Positions 1 through 6,155 of a stretch of DNA of 12,146 bases are shown one piece after another. The stretch spans positions 1 to 12,146 of the forward strand of contig JBAZCJ010000033.1 of NCBI GenBank assembly GCA_041671005.1. Direction: 5' to 3'. How positions within the stretch are numbered: the first letter of the stretch is position 1; each line of letters starts with the position of its first letter. This DNA is from JACRPI01 sp041671005. Lineage in GTDB: Archaea; Nanobdellota; Nanobdellia; Woesearchaeales; DSVV01. The position numbers and the translations under genes were made by a program. A model generated the notes under the pieces. That model was not told the origin of the DNA. It did not search any database and worked only from the letters and a program-made list of their open reading frames with translations.

Positions 1-1
1 T

Positions 2-580
2 GCATTTGGTGCACCATATAATTTTTTGAAAAAATATTATGATCCAGAAACTGGAACAGCTGGACCATACAAAGCGTTAAAAATAATTGCAAAAGGAATT
101 GGATGTGCAATGATAAGTAATTATAACAAACGAGCACGAACCTATGTTGATAGTATACTTGAAAAAATAAAAGCAACAGTAAATTTAGATGAAGAAGAAT
201 TGTCTCACACTGAATACACAGGAATAGTTTCAACATCTAAAGATGTACGATTGAAATTAACTCCTCTTGTTTTAAGAGTAAGTAAAGGAATTGATGAATT
301 ATATACTCTAGATAGAGAAAATAATTCATATTATGGCATAAGAGCATTTAGTGCAAATGTAAACATTCCTAAATTGTTATGGACTTTTGCAAAAGTAGCA
401 TTGCCCTGGTTTACTGTACGGGATAATGGTGAAATTAATAATAGACAAGTACGAGAAATTATAATTTCTCCAAGAACTGGGAGTAATACGGGGTATTCTG
501 TTGAAGGAAATCTTTATGAAACAACTGGAAAAGTAAGAATCACGCCGAGTGAAGTAATGATGTCATTTTTTAAGTTTTAA
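2..580 (+). CDS. Hypothetical protein, 5'-truncated by window edge
   Basis: I do not recognise this protein. The frame is open to the first base of the window (it reads A-F-G-A-P-Y-N-F before the TTG at 26), so the TTG is probably an internal leucine codon and the true start lies upstream. The visible 192 residues form a soluble alpha/beta-looking chain without signal peptide, membrane helix or metal motif. A region around D-P-E-T-G-T-A-G-P-Y-K precedes a basic helix, followed by a long hydrophilic middle part and a Trp-containing hydrophobic patch (LLWTFAKVALPWF). It ends at TAA 578-580. The next gene is on the same strand after 95 bp and has its own TATA-like box, so the two are probably not one operon. 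Base composition matches the neighbours. Confidence 0.7.
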   Translation, partial: AFGAPYNFLKKYYDPETGTAGPYKALKIIAKGIGCAMISNYNKRARTYVDSILEKIKATVNLDEEELSHTEYTGIVSTSKDVRLKLTPLVLRVSKGIDELYTLDRENNSYYGIRAFSANVNIPKLLWTFAKVALPWFTVRDNGEINNRQVREIIISPRTGSNTGYSVEGNLYETTGKVRITPSEVMMSFFKF

Positions 581-646
581 ATTTAATTACACCTTAAATT
601 TATTTACGTTTTAAATTATAATACCAATTTAATCAAATAAGAACGT

Positions 647-656
647 TTTTATAAGG
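647..656 (+). promoter_or_regulatory. TATA-like box of the transglutaminase gene
   Basis: TTTTATAAGG is centred about 25 bp before the ATG at 676, the spacing expected when an archaeal TBP site drives a leaderless or nearly leaderless transcript. No Shine-Dalgarno sequence precedes the ATG. The surrounding spacer is very AT-rich, so a chance match is possible. Confidence 0.45.
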
Positions 657-675
657 TACATTTTTTCTTTGAATA

Positions 676-1695
676 ATGAAGAAACTTATTATTTTTTGTA
701 TTGTATTATTCCTGTTTACTTTTCTACACTCCTGTAAATCAAACACAGTTCCAGTCTTTATAGAATTCAATGCAACATGCGATTATAAAGAAATTATTCC
801 TCATGGGATTAGTAAAGAGTTTAACGCAACAGAATTTGTTATTGTTCTTACAAATGCTACCTTTAAAGAAATCAATGACATGACAACACATCCTTGTGTT
901 ATACGAGTATTTAGTCCAAAGCAAATTAGAAAAGTTATGCAATTAGTGAATCAAGATTTAGAACTAGGACAAGCTCAACAATTTAAAAAACAGCAAGTAA
1001 AAAGAAGTCTCAGTAAAATAGATGTGAGTGACAAGGAAAAATTAACTGCATATATGAAAAAAAAACATACAACTTTGCCAACAACAGTTGGTATAGAATA
1101 TCAGTTATATGTTACTCCTGATGATCCTGCAGTGCAGGAACTTGTTCAATTATACAACAGTACTCAAGAAATATATGATGAATCTCTTTCATGGATTTGG
1201 GTTTCAGAAGAATATTTAAACGGTGTTGGAGAAGAATGGTATACTCCTAATCAATTTTTAACAGTTACTCCAACTATGGAAACAAATCCTCTTCCAGGGA
1301 CTCCTGCAAGTGATTGTTCAGAACAAGCAAATACATTGGTTTCTCTTCTTATTGCATATGGGTATTCGCCTGAAACTGTGCGTGTTGTTATTGGGGAAGT
1401 AAATTTTGATGAAGTAATTGGAAGACATGCATGGGTGGAAATATATGAAAATTTTCAGTGGATACCTCTTGATCCTACTTTTGGTACTTATTACGATGAG
1501 GAAACAGGAATAACTACAGAAGGATTTTCAATCCCCTATACCTATTTTGAATACCATCAATATCCTATAGAAAATTATATTACAATGTATAATAATATTT
1601 ATTATTATGACGTAGAATCTGAAGAAGGTAATGCTCCATTACATTGGAAAGAAGAAAGTAAAAGTAGATTAATAGAAGAATTAAGTGAAGAGTAA
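676..1695 (+). CDS. Secreted transglutaminase-like protein
   Basis: The 339-residue protein starts with a signal peptide (MKK plus a hydrophobic stretch, residues 4-19) followed at once by Cys20 in L-H-S-C, close to a lipobox, so it may be lipid-anchored outside the cell. The C-terminal half carries the transglutaminase/papain-like triad in the usual order: Cys214 in D-C-S-E-Q-A, His251 in G-R-H-A-W-V-E, and Asp266 in P-L-D-P-T-F. Such domains act as thiol proteases, transglutaminases or non-catalytic peptide-binding folds; the intact triad favours an active enzyme, substrate unknown. The N-terminal 130 residues are unrecognised and Lys-rich near 103-131. Sequons N-A-T at 32, 50 and 60 and N-S-T at 161 suggest archaeal N-glycosylation. 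The tail is acidic. The gene appears monocistronic, followed by an AT-only spacer and a convergent gene. Confidence 0.85.
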   Translation: MKKLIIFCIVLFLFTFLHSCKSNTVPVFIEFNATCDYKEIIPHGISKEFNATEFVIVLTNATFKEINDMTTHPCVIRVFSPKQIRKVMQLVNQDLELGQAQQFKKQQVKRSLSKIDVSDKEKLTAYMKKKHTTLPTTVGIEYQLYVTPDDPAVQELVQLYNSTQEIYDESLSWIWVSEEYLNGVGEEWYTPNQFLTVTPTMETNPLPGTPASDCSEQANTLVSLLIAYGYSPETVRVVIGEVNFDEVIGRHAWVEIYENFQWIPLDPTFGTYYDEETGITTEGFSIPYTYFEYHQYPIENYITMYNNIYYYDVESEEGNAPLHWKEESKSRLIEELSEE

Positions 1696-1744
1696 ACTAA
1701 TTTTAATTAAAATTTAATTTTAAATAATTAATATTTATTGTTAA

Positions 1745-2536
1745 CTAATTCATTCCTTTCATTACACTTTCTCTATACTTTGGATGAAAAGCAAACTTTT
1801 GACTTAATTGTAAATATTCTTTTTTTAATAAATTCATATCTAATTTTTCTTTTCCTTTTAAATAATTAAACACTGATGGATTTCGCAATGCAGCTCTGCC
1901 TATCATTACTTCTTTTGCACCTAACTGCTTAAAAAAATTGACATGTTCAGGTTCACAAATATCTCCATTAGGGACAATATGTTTTCCTGTTGCAAAACAT
2001 TCTTCAAATACGCTCCAATCAGCTTTTTCTTGAGAAGATGCTCGTGCATGACGCGCATGAATAATAAATGCATCAGCATCAACATTTTTTAAAACGTTTA
2101 AATATACTTTATGTTTTTGTTCATAATCATTTAATCCTGTTCGCATTTTAATAGAAACAGGTAAATTTAATTTTCTTAAAATCGTTATTAATTCATTTAT
2201 TCGATTTGTTCTTTTGATTAATGCTGCACCAGAACCAACGCGAATAACATCCGGACTTGGACAGCTTGCATTAATATCAATTTGTACTGGTTTTATGTTA
2301 TATGTACTAAATTCATCAACAAATTTCTGTACTTCAGTTGGTTTGACAGTAAGCAATTGAATGCCCGTGGGCGTTTCATTTTTTAAATCCAATAATGCAG
2401 CTGTTGATTTATTTTTACGGTTTAATGCATCTACTCGAATCATTTCAGTAAATGTTAAGTCAGCGCCATTATTGTAACACAATGTTCTAAACGCACAATC
2501 AGTAATCCCTTCCATAGGTGCAAGCCAGAGTTTCAT
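1745..2536 (-). CDS. tRNA-dihydrouridine synthase (Dus family)
   Basis: This FMN-dependent TIM-barrel enzyme reduces uridine to dihydrouridine in tRNA using NADPH. The start M-K-L-W-L-A-P-M-E-G-I-T-D (1-13) is the family's FMN-binding opening. Cys92 in N-A-S-C-P-S-P corresponds to the catalytic proton-donor Cys. Further family signatures are K130 in S-I-K-M-R-T-G, His160 in I-I-H-A-R-H-A, V-P-N-G-D-I near 188-193 and I-G-R-A-A-L near 212-217, which binds the FMN phosphate. At 263 residues it is shorter than the roughly 320-residue bacterial Dus proteins and keeps only a short stretch after the barrel, so the C-terminal tRNA-binding helical domain is reduced. It is transcribed alone from a TATA box 26 bp upstream of its ATG and is probably leaderless. 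Which tRNA position it modifies cannot be told from the sequence. Confidence 0.92.
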   Translation of the reverse strand: MKLWLAPMEGITDCAFRTLCYNNGADLTFTEMIRVDALNRKNKSTAALLDLKNETPTGIQLLTVKPTEVQKFVDEFSTYNIKPVQIDINASCPSPDVIRVGSGAALIKRTNRINELITILRKLNLPVSIKMRTGLNDYEQKHKVYLNVLKNVDADAFIIHARHARASSQEKADWSVFEECFATGKHIVPNGDICEPEHVNFFKQLGAKEVMIGRAALRNPSVFNYLKGKEKLDMNLLKKEYLQLSQKFAFHPKYRESVMKGMN

Positions 2537-2557
2537 AACACGTGAAAGTTGCTGTTA

Positions 2558-2567
2558 GTATTTAAAG
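2558..2567 (-). promoter_or_regulatory. TATA box of the dus gene
   Basis: Read on the minus strand this is CTTTAAATAC, an essentially ideal archaeal TATA element. Its centre lies about 26 bp before the ATG at 2536, so transcription should begin at or next to the start codon. No Shine-Dalgarno sequence is present. Confidence 0.75.
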
Positions 2568-2612
2568 ATGCACTATGATATTTCTAAAAATACATAAACT
2601 TATTCATTAAGT

Positions 2613-2783
2613 CTATTCAAATTTTTTGGTGACTAAACGGTAACTTATAGGACCGATCGAGCTTTTTGAGAACCGATGATCATATCCTCGTTGTCCAGCT
2701 TGGCTACTGTCACGAAGCTCGATTTGATAAACACGAAATGCAGGTAATCTTAAATAAGTATTATAAACCCCTATCTCAAACAA
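2613..2783 (-). CDS. Possible small basic protein or gene remnant in the dus/ygiQ spacer
   Basis: I do not recognise the product. A minus-strand frame runs from a stop at 2793-2795 to TAG at 2613-2615; the first possible start is TTG at 2781-2783, giving 56 residues. The translation is rich in Arg, Ser, Gln and Tyr (for example Y-Q-I-E-L-R-D-S-S-Q-A-G and G-Y-D-H-R-F-S-K-S-S). Over the last 42 sense codons I counted G/C at about 55, 45 and 29 percent for codon positions 1, 2 and 3, the gradient expected of a real gene in an AT-rich genome. Against this, there is no good start codon, the 5' end overlaps the ygiQ promoter, and the segment contains a long-range inverted repeat that would also fit a structured RNA. 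It could be a small gene, the 3' relic of a larger gene, or non-coding RNA. Confidence 0.35.
   Translation of the reverse strand: MFEIGVYNTYLRLPAFRVYQIELRDSSQAGQRGYDHRFSKSSIGPISYRLVTKKFE
2656..2723. repeat. 9-bp inverted repeat in GC-rich spacer
   Basis: ATCGAGCTT at 2656-2664 is the exact reverse complement of AAGCTCGAT at 2715-2723, and G-U pairs could extend the stem at both ends. The 50-nt interior contains a smaller hairpin on the minus strand (CGA-G-GAT, loop ATG, ATC-A-TCG, with one mismatch). The block is clearly richer in G and C than the flanking AT-rich spacer. This may be a structured RNA or simply part of the small reading frame on the minus strand. Confidence 0.4.
2759..2768 (+). 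promoter_or_regulatory. TATA box of the YgiQ-family gene
   Basis: TATTATAAAC is centred about 26 bp before the ATG at 2790. As with the divergent dus promoter, this predicts a leaderless mRNA. There is no convincing Shine-Dalgarno sequence just upstream of the ATG. Confidence 0.65.
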
Positions 2784-2789
2784 GATGAT

Positions 2790-4484
2790 ATGTCATTCTT
2801 ACCAACAACAATTGAAGAAGGAAAGAAATATTATAAAGATTTCAAGGGATTTGATGTAATTATTATAAGTGGAGATCCATATTACGATCACCCGTTAAGT
2901 GGCACTGCAATTATTGCACGATTATTAGACAGGAAGGGATATAAAACCGCAATAATCCCTCAGCCGTTAGTAGATAAAGAGTACAAAGTTTGTGGCCAGC
3001 CTAAATATTTTTTCTGTATTACTTCAGGATTATTAGATTCAATGCTTGCGAATTATACGCCAATGTTGAAACAACGAGAAGATGTTCTTGTGCCCGAGCG
3101 TGGATTAATCGTTTATACACAAAAAATCAAGGAATTATTCAAAGGGTCAATGACAGTTCTTGGCGGTGTTGAAGCAACTATTAGAAGATTTACTCATTTT
3201 GATTATAGGGATAATGAATTAAGAAGAGGAATCTTGAATGATACAAAGGCAGATGTATTATTGTTTGGCAGTGCAGAGCGTCCTATTCTTGAACTTTTAG
3301 ATAGTTTAACAAACAAAAAAAAATGGCAATCTATTGAAGGTTTAGCGTGCAGAATAAAAAAAGATGAGATTCCAAAAGACATTCCAATGTTGCCGAGCTA
3401 TGAAAATTGTGTTAAAGATAAAGCTGCATTTAATAAGTTGACAAAAGCATATTATTTGAATCCAGACAGTGCATTTGTTGAGCCATGTGGCGTAGGATTT
3501 ATTCTGCATAACAAACCAGCATATCCTTTAACAGAAAAAGAAATGGATTATGTTTACGCATTAACATTTACACGATTGCTTCATCCAGGAACAAAAAATA
3601 AGGAAATGAATGAAGCAGCAGTTGAAAAATTACAGACATCTATTGTCATAGGCAAAGGATGTTGGGGTGGCTGTTCATTTTGTATTCTGCCGTTAGTGCA
3701 AGGAAAAAATATTGCAAAAAGAAGCAAGTACAGCATATTAAGAGAAATAGAATATTTGTATAAAAAAGGATTTAGAATTATCAATGATCTTACACTGCCT
3801 ACATTAAACATGTATGGTTCTTCTTGTGAGTTATATTATCTGAAACATACAATTCATTCTCTTATTCTTGATGAAGATGTGACTGTATATGAAAAAACAG
3901 TACCATGCAATCAAAAATGTATAACATGTAAACATAGAATTCTTAATGATGATTTGTTGGACCTGTTACAAGATGTTGAAAAATTAAATAAAAAGTATCA
4001 TGGTTCATTAGAGTTGAGAAGTGCAGTGCGTCATGATATTATTTTGAATCAAAAAAAATTGTTTAGAAAAATAATGCAGTTTGTTACGCGATTAAAAATT
4101 GCGCCAGAGCATATATCAGATTATGTATTGAATCTGATGAATAAATCAGACAAAGTAACATTTGATGCATTTTTAGACGAGTATAATAAAATAAATGAAG
4201 AACAACGAACGCATAAACATCTGGTTCCATATTTTGTTGCTGCACATCCAGGATGTGGCGAAAAAGAAATGCATGATCTTGCAAAATATTGTAAGCAAAA
4301 AGGATTGTTTGTTAATTTAACGCAAATATTTACACCTACTCCAGGAACATTGTCAACTGCAATGTATTATACAGGTGAGCATCCAATTACAAAAGAAAAA
4401 GTTTATGTTGCTAGAACATTTAGACAACGTAAAGATCAGAAAAATATTCTTGTCCCAAGCGATAAATTTGATGATGATGTTTAA
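2790..4484 (+). CDS. YgiQ-family radical SAM protein
   Basis: The 564-residue protein matches the YgiQ (UPF0313) family along its length: S-G-D-P-Y-Y-D-H-P near 27-35, Q-P near 58-59, D-S-M-L near 83-86, G-G-V-E-A-T near 125-130, K-I-A-P-E-H near 436-441 and F-T-P-T-P-G-T near 514-520. The radical SAM motif is intact as C291-x3-C295-x2-C298 in G-K-G-C-W-G-G-C-S-F-C, so it should bind a 4Fe-4S cluster and cleave S-adenosylmethionine. The physiological substrate of the family is not established. A second cysteine cluster, C373-x3-C377-x2-C380, lies about 80 residues later in the family's extra Cys-rich loop. It is shorter than the E. coli homologue (over 700 residues), mostly at the C-terminus. 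The gene is leaderless by promoter position and its stop codon overlaps that of the convergent Nudix gene. Confidence 0.9.
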   Translation: MSFLPTTIEEGKKYYKDFKGFDVIIISGDPYYDHPLSGTAIIARLLDRKGYKTAIIPQPLVDKEYKVCGQPKYFFCITSGLLDSMLANYTPMLKQREDVLVPERGLIVYTQKIKELFKGSMTVLGGVEATIRRFTHFDYRDNELRRGILNDTKADVLLFGSAERPILELLDSLTNKKKWQSIEGLACRIKKDEIPKDIPMLPSYENCVKDKAAFNKLTKAYYLNPDSAFVEPCGVGFILHNKPAYPLTEKEMDYVYALTFTRLLHPGTKNKEMNEAAVEKLQTSIVIGKGCWGGCSFCILPLVQGKNIAKRSKYSILREIEYLYKKGFRIINDLTLPTLNMYGSSCELYYLKHTIHSLILDEDVTVYEKTVPCNQKCITCKHRILNDDLLDLLQDVEKLNKKYHGSLELRSAVRHDIILNQKKLFRKIMQFVTRLKIAPEHISDYVLNLMNKSDKVTFDAFLDEYNKINEEQRTHKHLVPYFVAAHPGCGEKEMHDLAKYCKQKGLFVNLTQIFTPTPGTLSTAMYYTGEHPITKEKVYVARTFRQRKDQKNILVPSDKFDDDV

Positions 4485-4885
4485 ATAAAATTTTTCTCAA
4501 TTAAAAATGGCAGAATCTTGTTTCGAATAATTGGAGATAATATTTCTTTGTCATCATTTTTGCCAAACCAACGTTGTTCTTCAATTTCTGAAGATGGTTT
4601 TGGGGTTCCTTCAACTCTTCCGTAATATAATTCAATCTGTATAATTGTATTTGGTTCATTTGCTGCAACATCCTCAAAAACTCCACAGCGTATTAATGAA
4701 TCAAGAACAATATTGCAGTTATGTTCTTCTTTTATTTCACGTATTAAACATTGCTCTGGAGATTCATTGTGTTCGGGTTTTCCACCAGGAAGAAGAAACA
4801 ACGTTGTATGTTTTTTTCTATTGATAAGAAATTTTTTATCTTTAAGAATGATTAAGCCATATTTTTTGATGATGTTATGTTTCAT
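4481..4885 (-). CDS. Nudix hydrolase
   Basis: Nudix enzymes hydrolyse nucleoside diphosphates linked to another moiety using Mg2+ bound by the Nudix box. The box is seen at residues 35-57: Gly35, Glu41, Arg49-Glu50 and Glu53-Glu54 sit at canonical spacing (G-x5-E-x7-R-E-x2-E-E). The Gly normally following the last Glu pair by one residue is Asn56, a mild deviation; all metal-ligand glutamates are kept. At 134 residues the protein is a single minimal Nudix domain, ending in a hydrophobic helix (L-P-F-L-I-E). Substrate cannot be assigned; the short MutT/NUDT-like form could act in nucleotide clean-up. The ATG at 4883-4885 begins the conserved first strand. The stop codon overlaps the YgiQ stop by four bases, so the genes are convergent. 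A weak TATA-like TGTATACG lies about 24 bp upstream. Confidence 0.88.
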   Translation of the reverse strand: MKHNIIKKYGLIILKDKKFLINRKKHTTLFLLPGGKPEHNESPEQCLIREIKEEHNCNIVLDSLIRCGVFEDVAANEPNTIIQIELYYGRVEGTPKPSSEIEEQRWFGKNDDKEILSPIIRNKILPFLIEKNFI

Positions 4886-4946
4886 TGAAATCTTTTTGTG
4901 ACAGGCGTATACATGTGTTTTGTTTTGTCTTAAAAATAGCCGAAAA

Positions 4947-4957
4947 CTTTAAATATC
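4947..4957 (+). promoter_or_regulatory. TATA box of the membrane-protein/XRE operon
   Basis: CTTTAAATATC is a strong archaeal TATA element. The transcription start would fall near 4978, giving a leader of about 35 nt with a Shine-Dalgarno sequence, unlike the leaderless genes nearby. The tandem repeats at 4961-4998 begin 4 bp downstream and straddle the predicted start. The core is palindromic, so weak activity toward the divergent Nudix gene is also possible. Confidence 0.7.
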
Positions 4958-4960
4958 TCA

Positions 4961-4998
4961 TGTTATGTATATCTAACATTATGTTAGTTATATCTAAC
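4961..4998. promoter_or_regulatory. Tandem palindromic operator
   Basis: Two 17-bp direct repeats, TGTTATGTATATCTAAC (4961-4977) and TGTTAGTTATATCTAAC (4982-4998), match at 15 of 17 positions and start exactly 21 bp apart, two DNA helical turns. Each is also an imperfect dyad (TGTTA...TAACA and GTTAG...CTAAC), as expected for a dimeric helix-turn-helix protein. They lie just after the TATA box and across the predicted transcription start, where bound protein would block polymerase recruitment. The natural candidate is the XRE-type repressor encoded by the third gene of the same operon. Confidence 0.7.
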
Positions 4999-5001
4999 TG
5001 A

Positions 5002-5007
5002 GGGTGA
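5002..5007 (+). promoter_or_regulatory. Shine-Dalgarno sequence selecting ATG 5013
   Basis: GGGTGA lies 5 nt before ATG 5013 and is complementary to the archaeal 16S 3' end (GGTGA core). It overlaps the alternative GTG at 5004, so the ATG is the better start. Confidence 0.6.
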
Positions 5008-5012
5008 GAGTA

Positions 5013-5444
5013 ATGATTGGTAAATCAAACTGGTTTCAGAGAAGAAAATATGGTGGTTGGGGGATTTCTCCAAAGACTTGGCAAGGGTGGGTGTATGTTG
5101 CAGTAATTATCCTTCCATTTATTATTTTTCAAGCATTGCCGTTTTGGAATGTTTCTACAAGAATGTATATAACATTAGGATGGCTTATTTTTCTCTTGCT
5201 TGATGTTTCTCATATTATGGTAACGTTGAAAAGAGATGAGCGTGAGTATAAAATAGAAGCAATTTCAGAACGAAATGCTGCATGGGTCATGGTGATGGTT
5301 ATTGTAGCAGGAGTTTTATATGAAACAATATTAAGTGCTTTAGATAATTCATTTACTGTTGACATATTTTTAATAGTTGCATTATTTGCAGGAATGATTG
5401 CAAAAACAATATCAAATGTAATTTATGAGAAGAGGCCACTATGA
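5013..5444 (+). CDS. Four-helix membrane protein with DER motif
   Basis: The 143-residue protein (three residues longer if GTG 5004 is used; the GGGTGA element favours the ATG) has an aromatic, basic N-terminus and four predicted membrane helices near 26-45, 51-70, 89-108 and 116-136. Between helices 2 and 3 sits a charged segment beginning R-D-E-R-E (74-78). The next gene has the same two-helices, DER-segment, two-helices plan, so the two look like diverged relatives; this one may be a distant DUF2178-type protein, but I could not confirm that by alignment. It is the first gene of a three-gene operon and overlaps the next gene by ATGA. Its linkage to an XRE-type regulator suggests the membrane proteins and repressor act together, perhaps sensing or modulating, but the function is unknown. 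Confidence 0.75.
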   Translation: MIGKSNWFQRRKYGGWGISPKTWQGWVYVAVIILPFIIFQALPFWNVSTRMYITLGWLIFLLLDVSHIMVTLKRDEREYKIEAISERNAAWVMVMVIVAGVLYETILSALDNSFTVDIFLIVALFAGMIAKTISNVIYEKRPL

Positions 5445-5860
5445 AACAAATTAAAAAAGATAAAATACGATTTTTTGCAATACTTGTATTGACAGCGTTT
5501 ATAATTGGTATAACTACAGTATTTTCATATCGTTCTTTTGTACAAGGAGATAAGATAGGGGGAATTGTTACAATACTTCTTTCACTATTAATCCTTGGAA
5601 TGATTGTTTTTGTATTTAGAAAAGGAAATTCTGATTTGAAAAAAGGATATCCTTTACAAGATGAAAGAAGCAAAAGAGTGATGGAAAAAGCAACATCTAA
5701 AGCATTTTATGTTTCATTGTATGCTTTGCTGTTAATAGGATTTTTATCAGATGAAATTATTCAATTTAAAGATACAAGTCAAGCATTAAATCTAGTTGTA
5801 GGTATAATGGGTCTGTTGTTTTTAGGGTTTTGGATTTATTATCATAACAAGGAAATATGA
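5441..5860 (+). CDS. DUF2178-like membrane protein
   Basis: This 139-residue protein has four predicted membrane helices near 10-29, 39-60, 88-104 and 115-134, with a cytosolic loop holding Q-D-E-R-S (73-77) followed by a basic helix and a Lys-Ala-rich stretch. The DER-S/D pattern between two helix pairs, combined with an adjacent XRE-type regulator, is characteristic of DUF2178-type predicted membrane proteins of archaea and Firmicutes, whose function is unknown. It overlaps the gene before and the gene after by 4 nt each (ATGA), which indicates translational coupling. It shares architecture but little obvious sequence beyond the DER motif with the upstream protein. The family name is given from recognition, not from a search. 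Confidence 0.75.
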   Translation: MKQIKKDKIRFFAILVLTAFIIGITTVFSYRSFVQGDKIGGIVTILLSLLILGMIVFVFRKGNSDLKKGYPLQDERSKRVMEKATSKAFYVSLYALLLIGFLSDEIIQFKDTSQALNLVVGIMGLLFLGFWIYYHNKEI

Positions 5861-6048
5861 AAACACGAATAAAAGAATTAAGAGCACGATACAATCTGAC
5901 TCAAGAAGATCTTGCACTAAAGGTTGGTGTGAGAAGAGAAACTATTGTATTTTTAGAGAAAGGTAAATACAATCCATCACTGCAACTTGCACATGATGTT
6001 GCCAAAGCCTTGAAGACGACTATTGATGAATTGTTTGAGTTTGAGTGA
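5857..6048 (+). CDS. XRE/Cro-family helix-turn-helix regulator
   Basis: This 63-residue protein is a complete single HTH_3 domain. Residues 4-15 form helix 1 (I-K-E-L-R-A-R-Y-N-L-T-Q), E-D-L-A-L-K-V-G-V (17-25) with R-R-E-T-I-V-F-L-E-K-G (26-36) forms the helix-turn-helix, and Y-N-P-S-L (38-42) and I-D-E-L-F (56-60) are standard for the minimal repressors often encoded beside small membrane proteins. It lacks any ligand-binding or dimerisation extension. It is last in the operon, overlapping the DUF2178-like gene by ATGA, with GGA about 6 nt before its start. The tandem dyads over the operon promoter are its probable binding sites, giving negative autoregulation. The DNA-binding fold is clear; the target is inferred from proximity. 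Confidence 0.92.
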   Translation: MKTRIKELRARYNLTQEDLALKVGVRRETIVFLEKGKYNPSLQLAHDVAKALKTTIDELFEFE

Positions 6049-6057
6049 AATTTTTTC
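6049..6057 (+). terminator. Possible T-tract terminator after the XRE gene
   Basis: A run of six T at 6050-6055 begins right after the TGA stop, and further T-rich stretches follow near 6080-6115. Archaeal polymerase terminates at such tracts without needing a hairpin. Evidence is compositional only. Confidence 0.35.
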
Positions 6058-6155
6058 AATACTAAATAAAATTCTGAAACCTGTTTTTGTTTTCTTGAAA
6101 ATCTTACAATTTTTGTCAGATCGACTTTTTATTGGATTAAAATATAAAGTTCTTC

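Noticed and set aside
26..28. TTG as the start codon of the first gene
   Set aside because: The frame is open to base 2 with protein-like residues before it, so the TTG is probably an internal leucine and the gene is cut by the window edge.
2670..2700. C/D-box guide RNA
   Set aside because: ATGATCA resembles box C but has the wrong base at the essential sixth position, and no CTGA box D follows.
2640..2740. tRNA gene in the GC-rich spacer
   Set aside because: The minus strand has a vaguely D-arm-like GTAGCCAAGCTGG, but the D-stem does not pair and there is no T-loop (GTTCRA) or acceptor stem at the right spacing.
4961..4998. Short CRISPR-like or simple repeat
   Set aside because: There are only two copies with a 4-bp gap, each is a dyad, and they sit at a promoter; an operator explains them better.
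6140..6149. AAATATAAAG as the promoter of the ORF6N gene
   Set aside because: It is only about 10 bp before the ATG, so transcription would begin inside the gene. A weaker CTTTTTATTG near 6124-6133 is better placed but not convincing.
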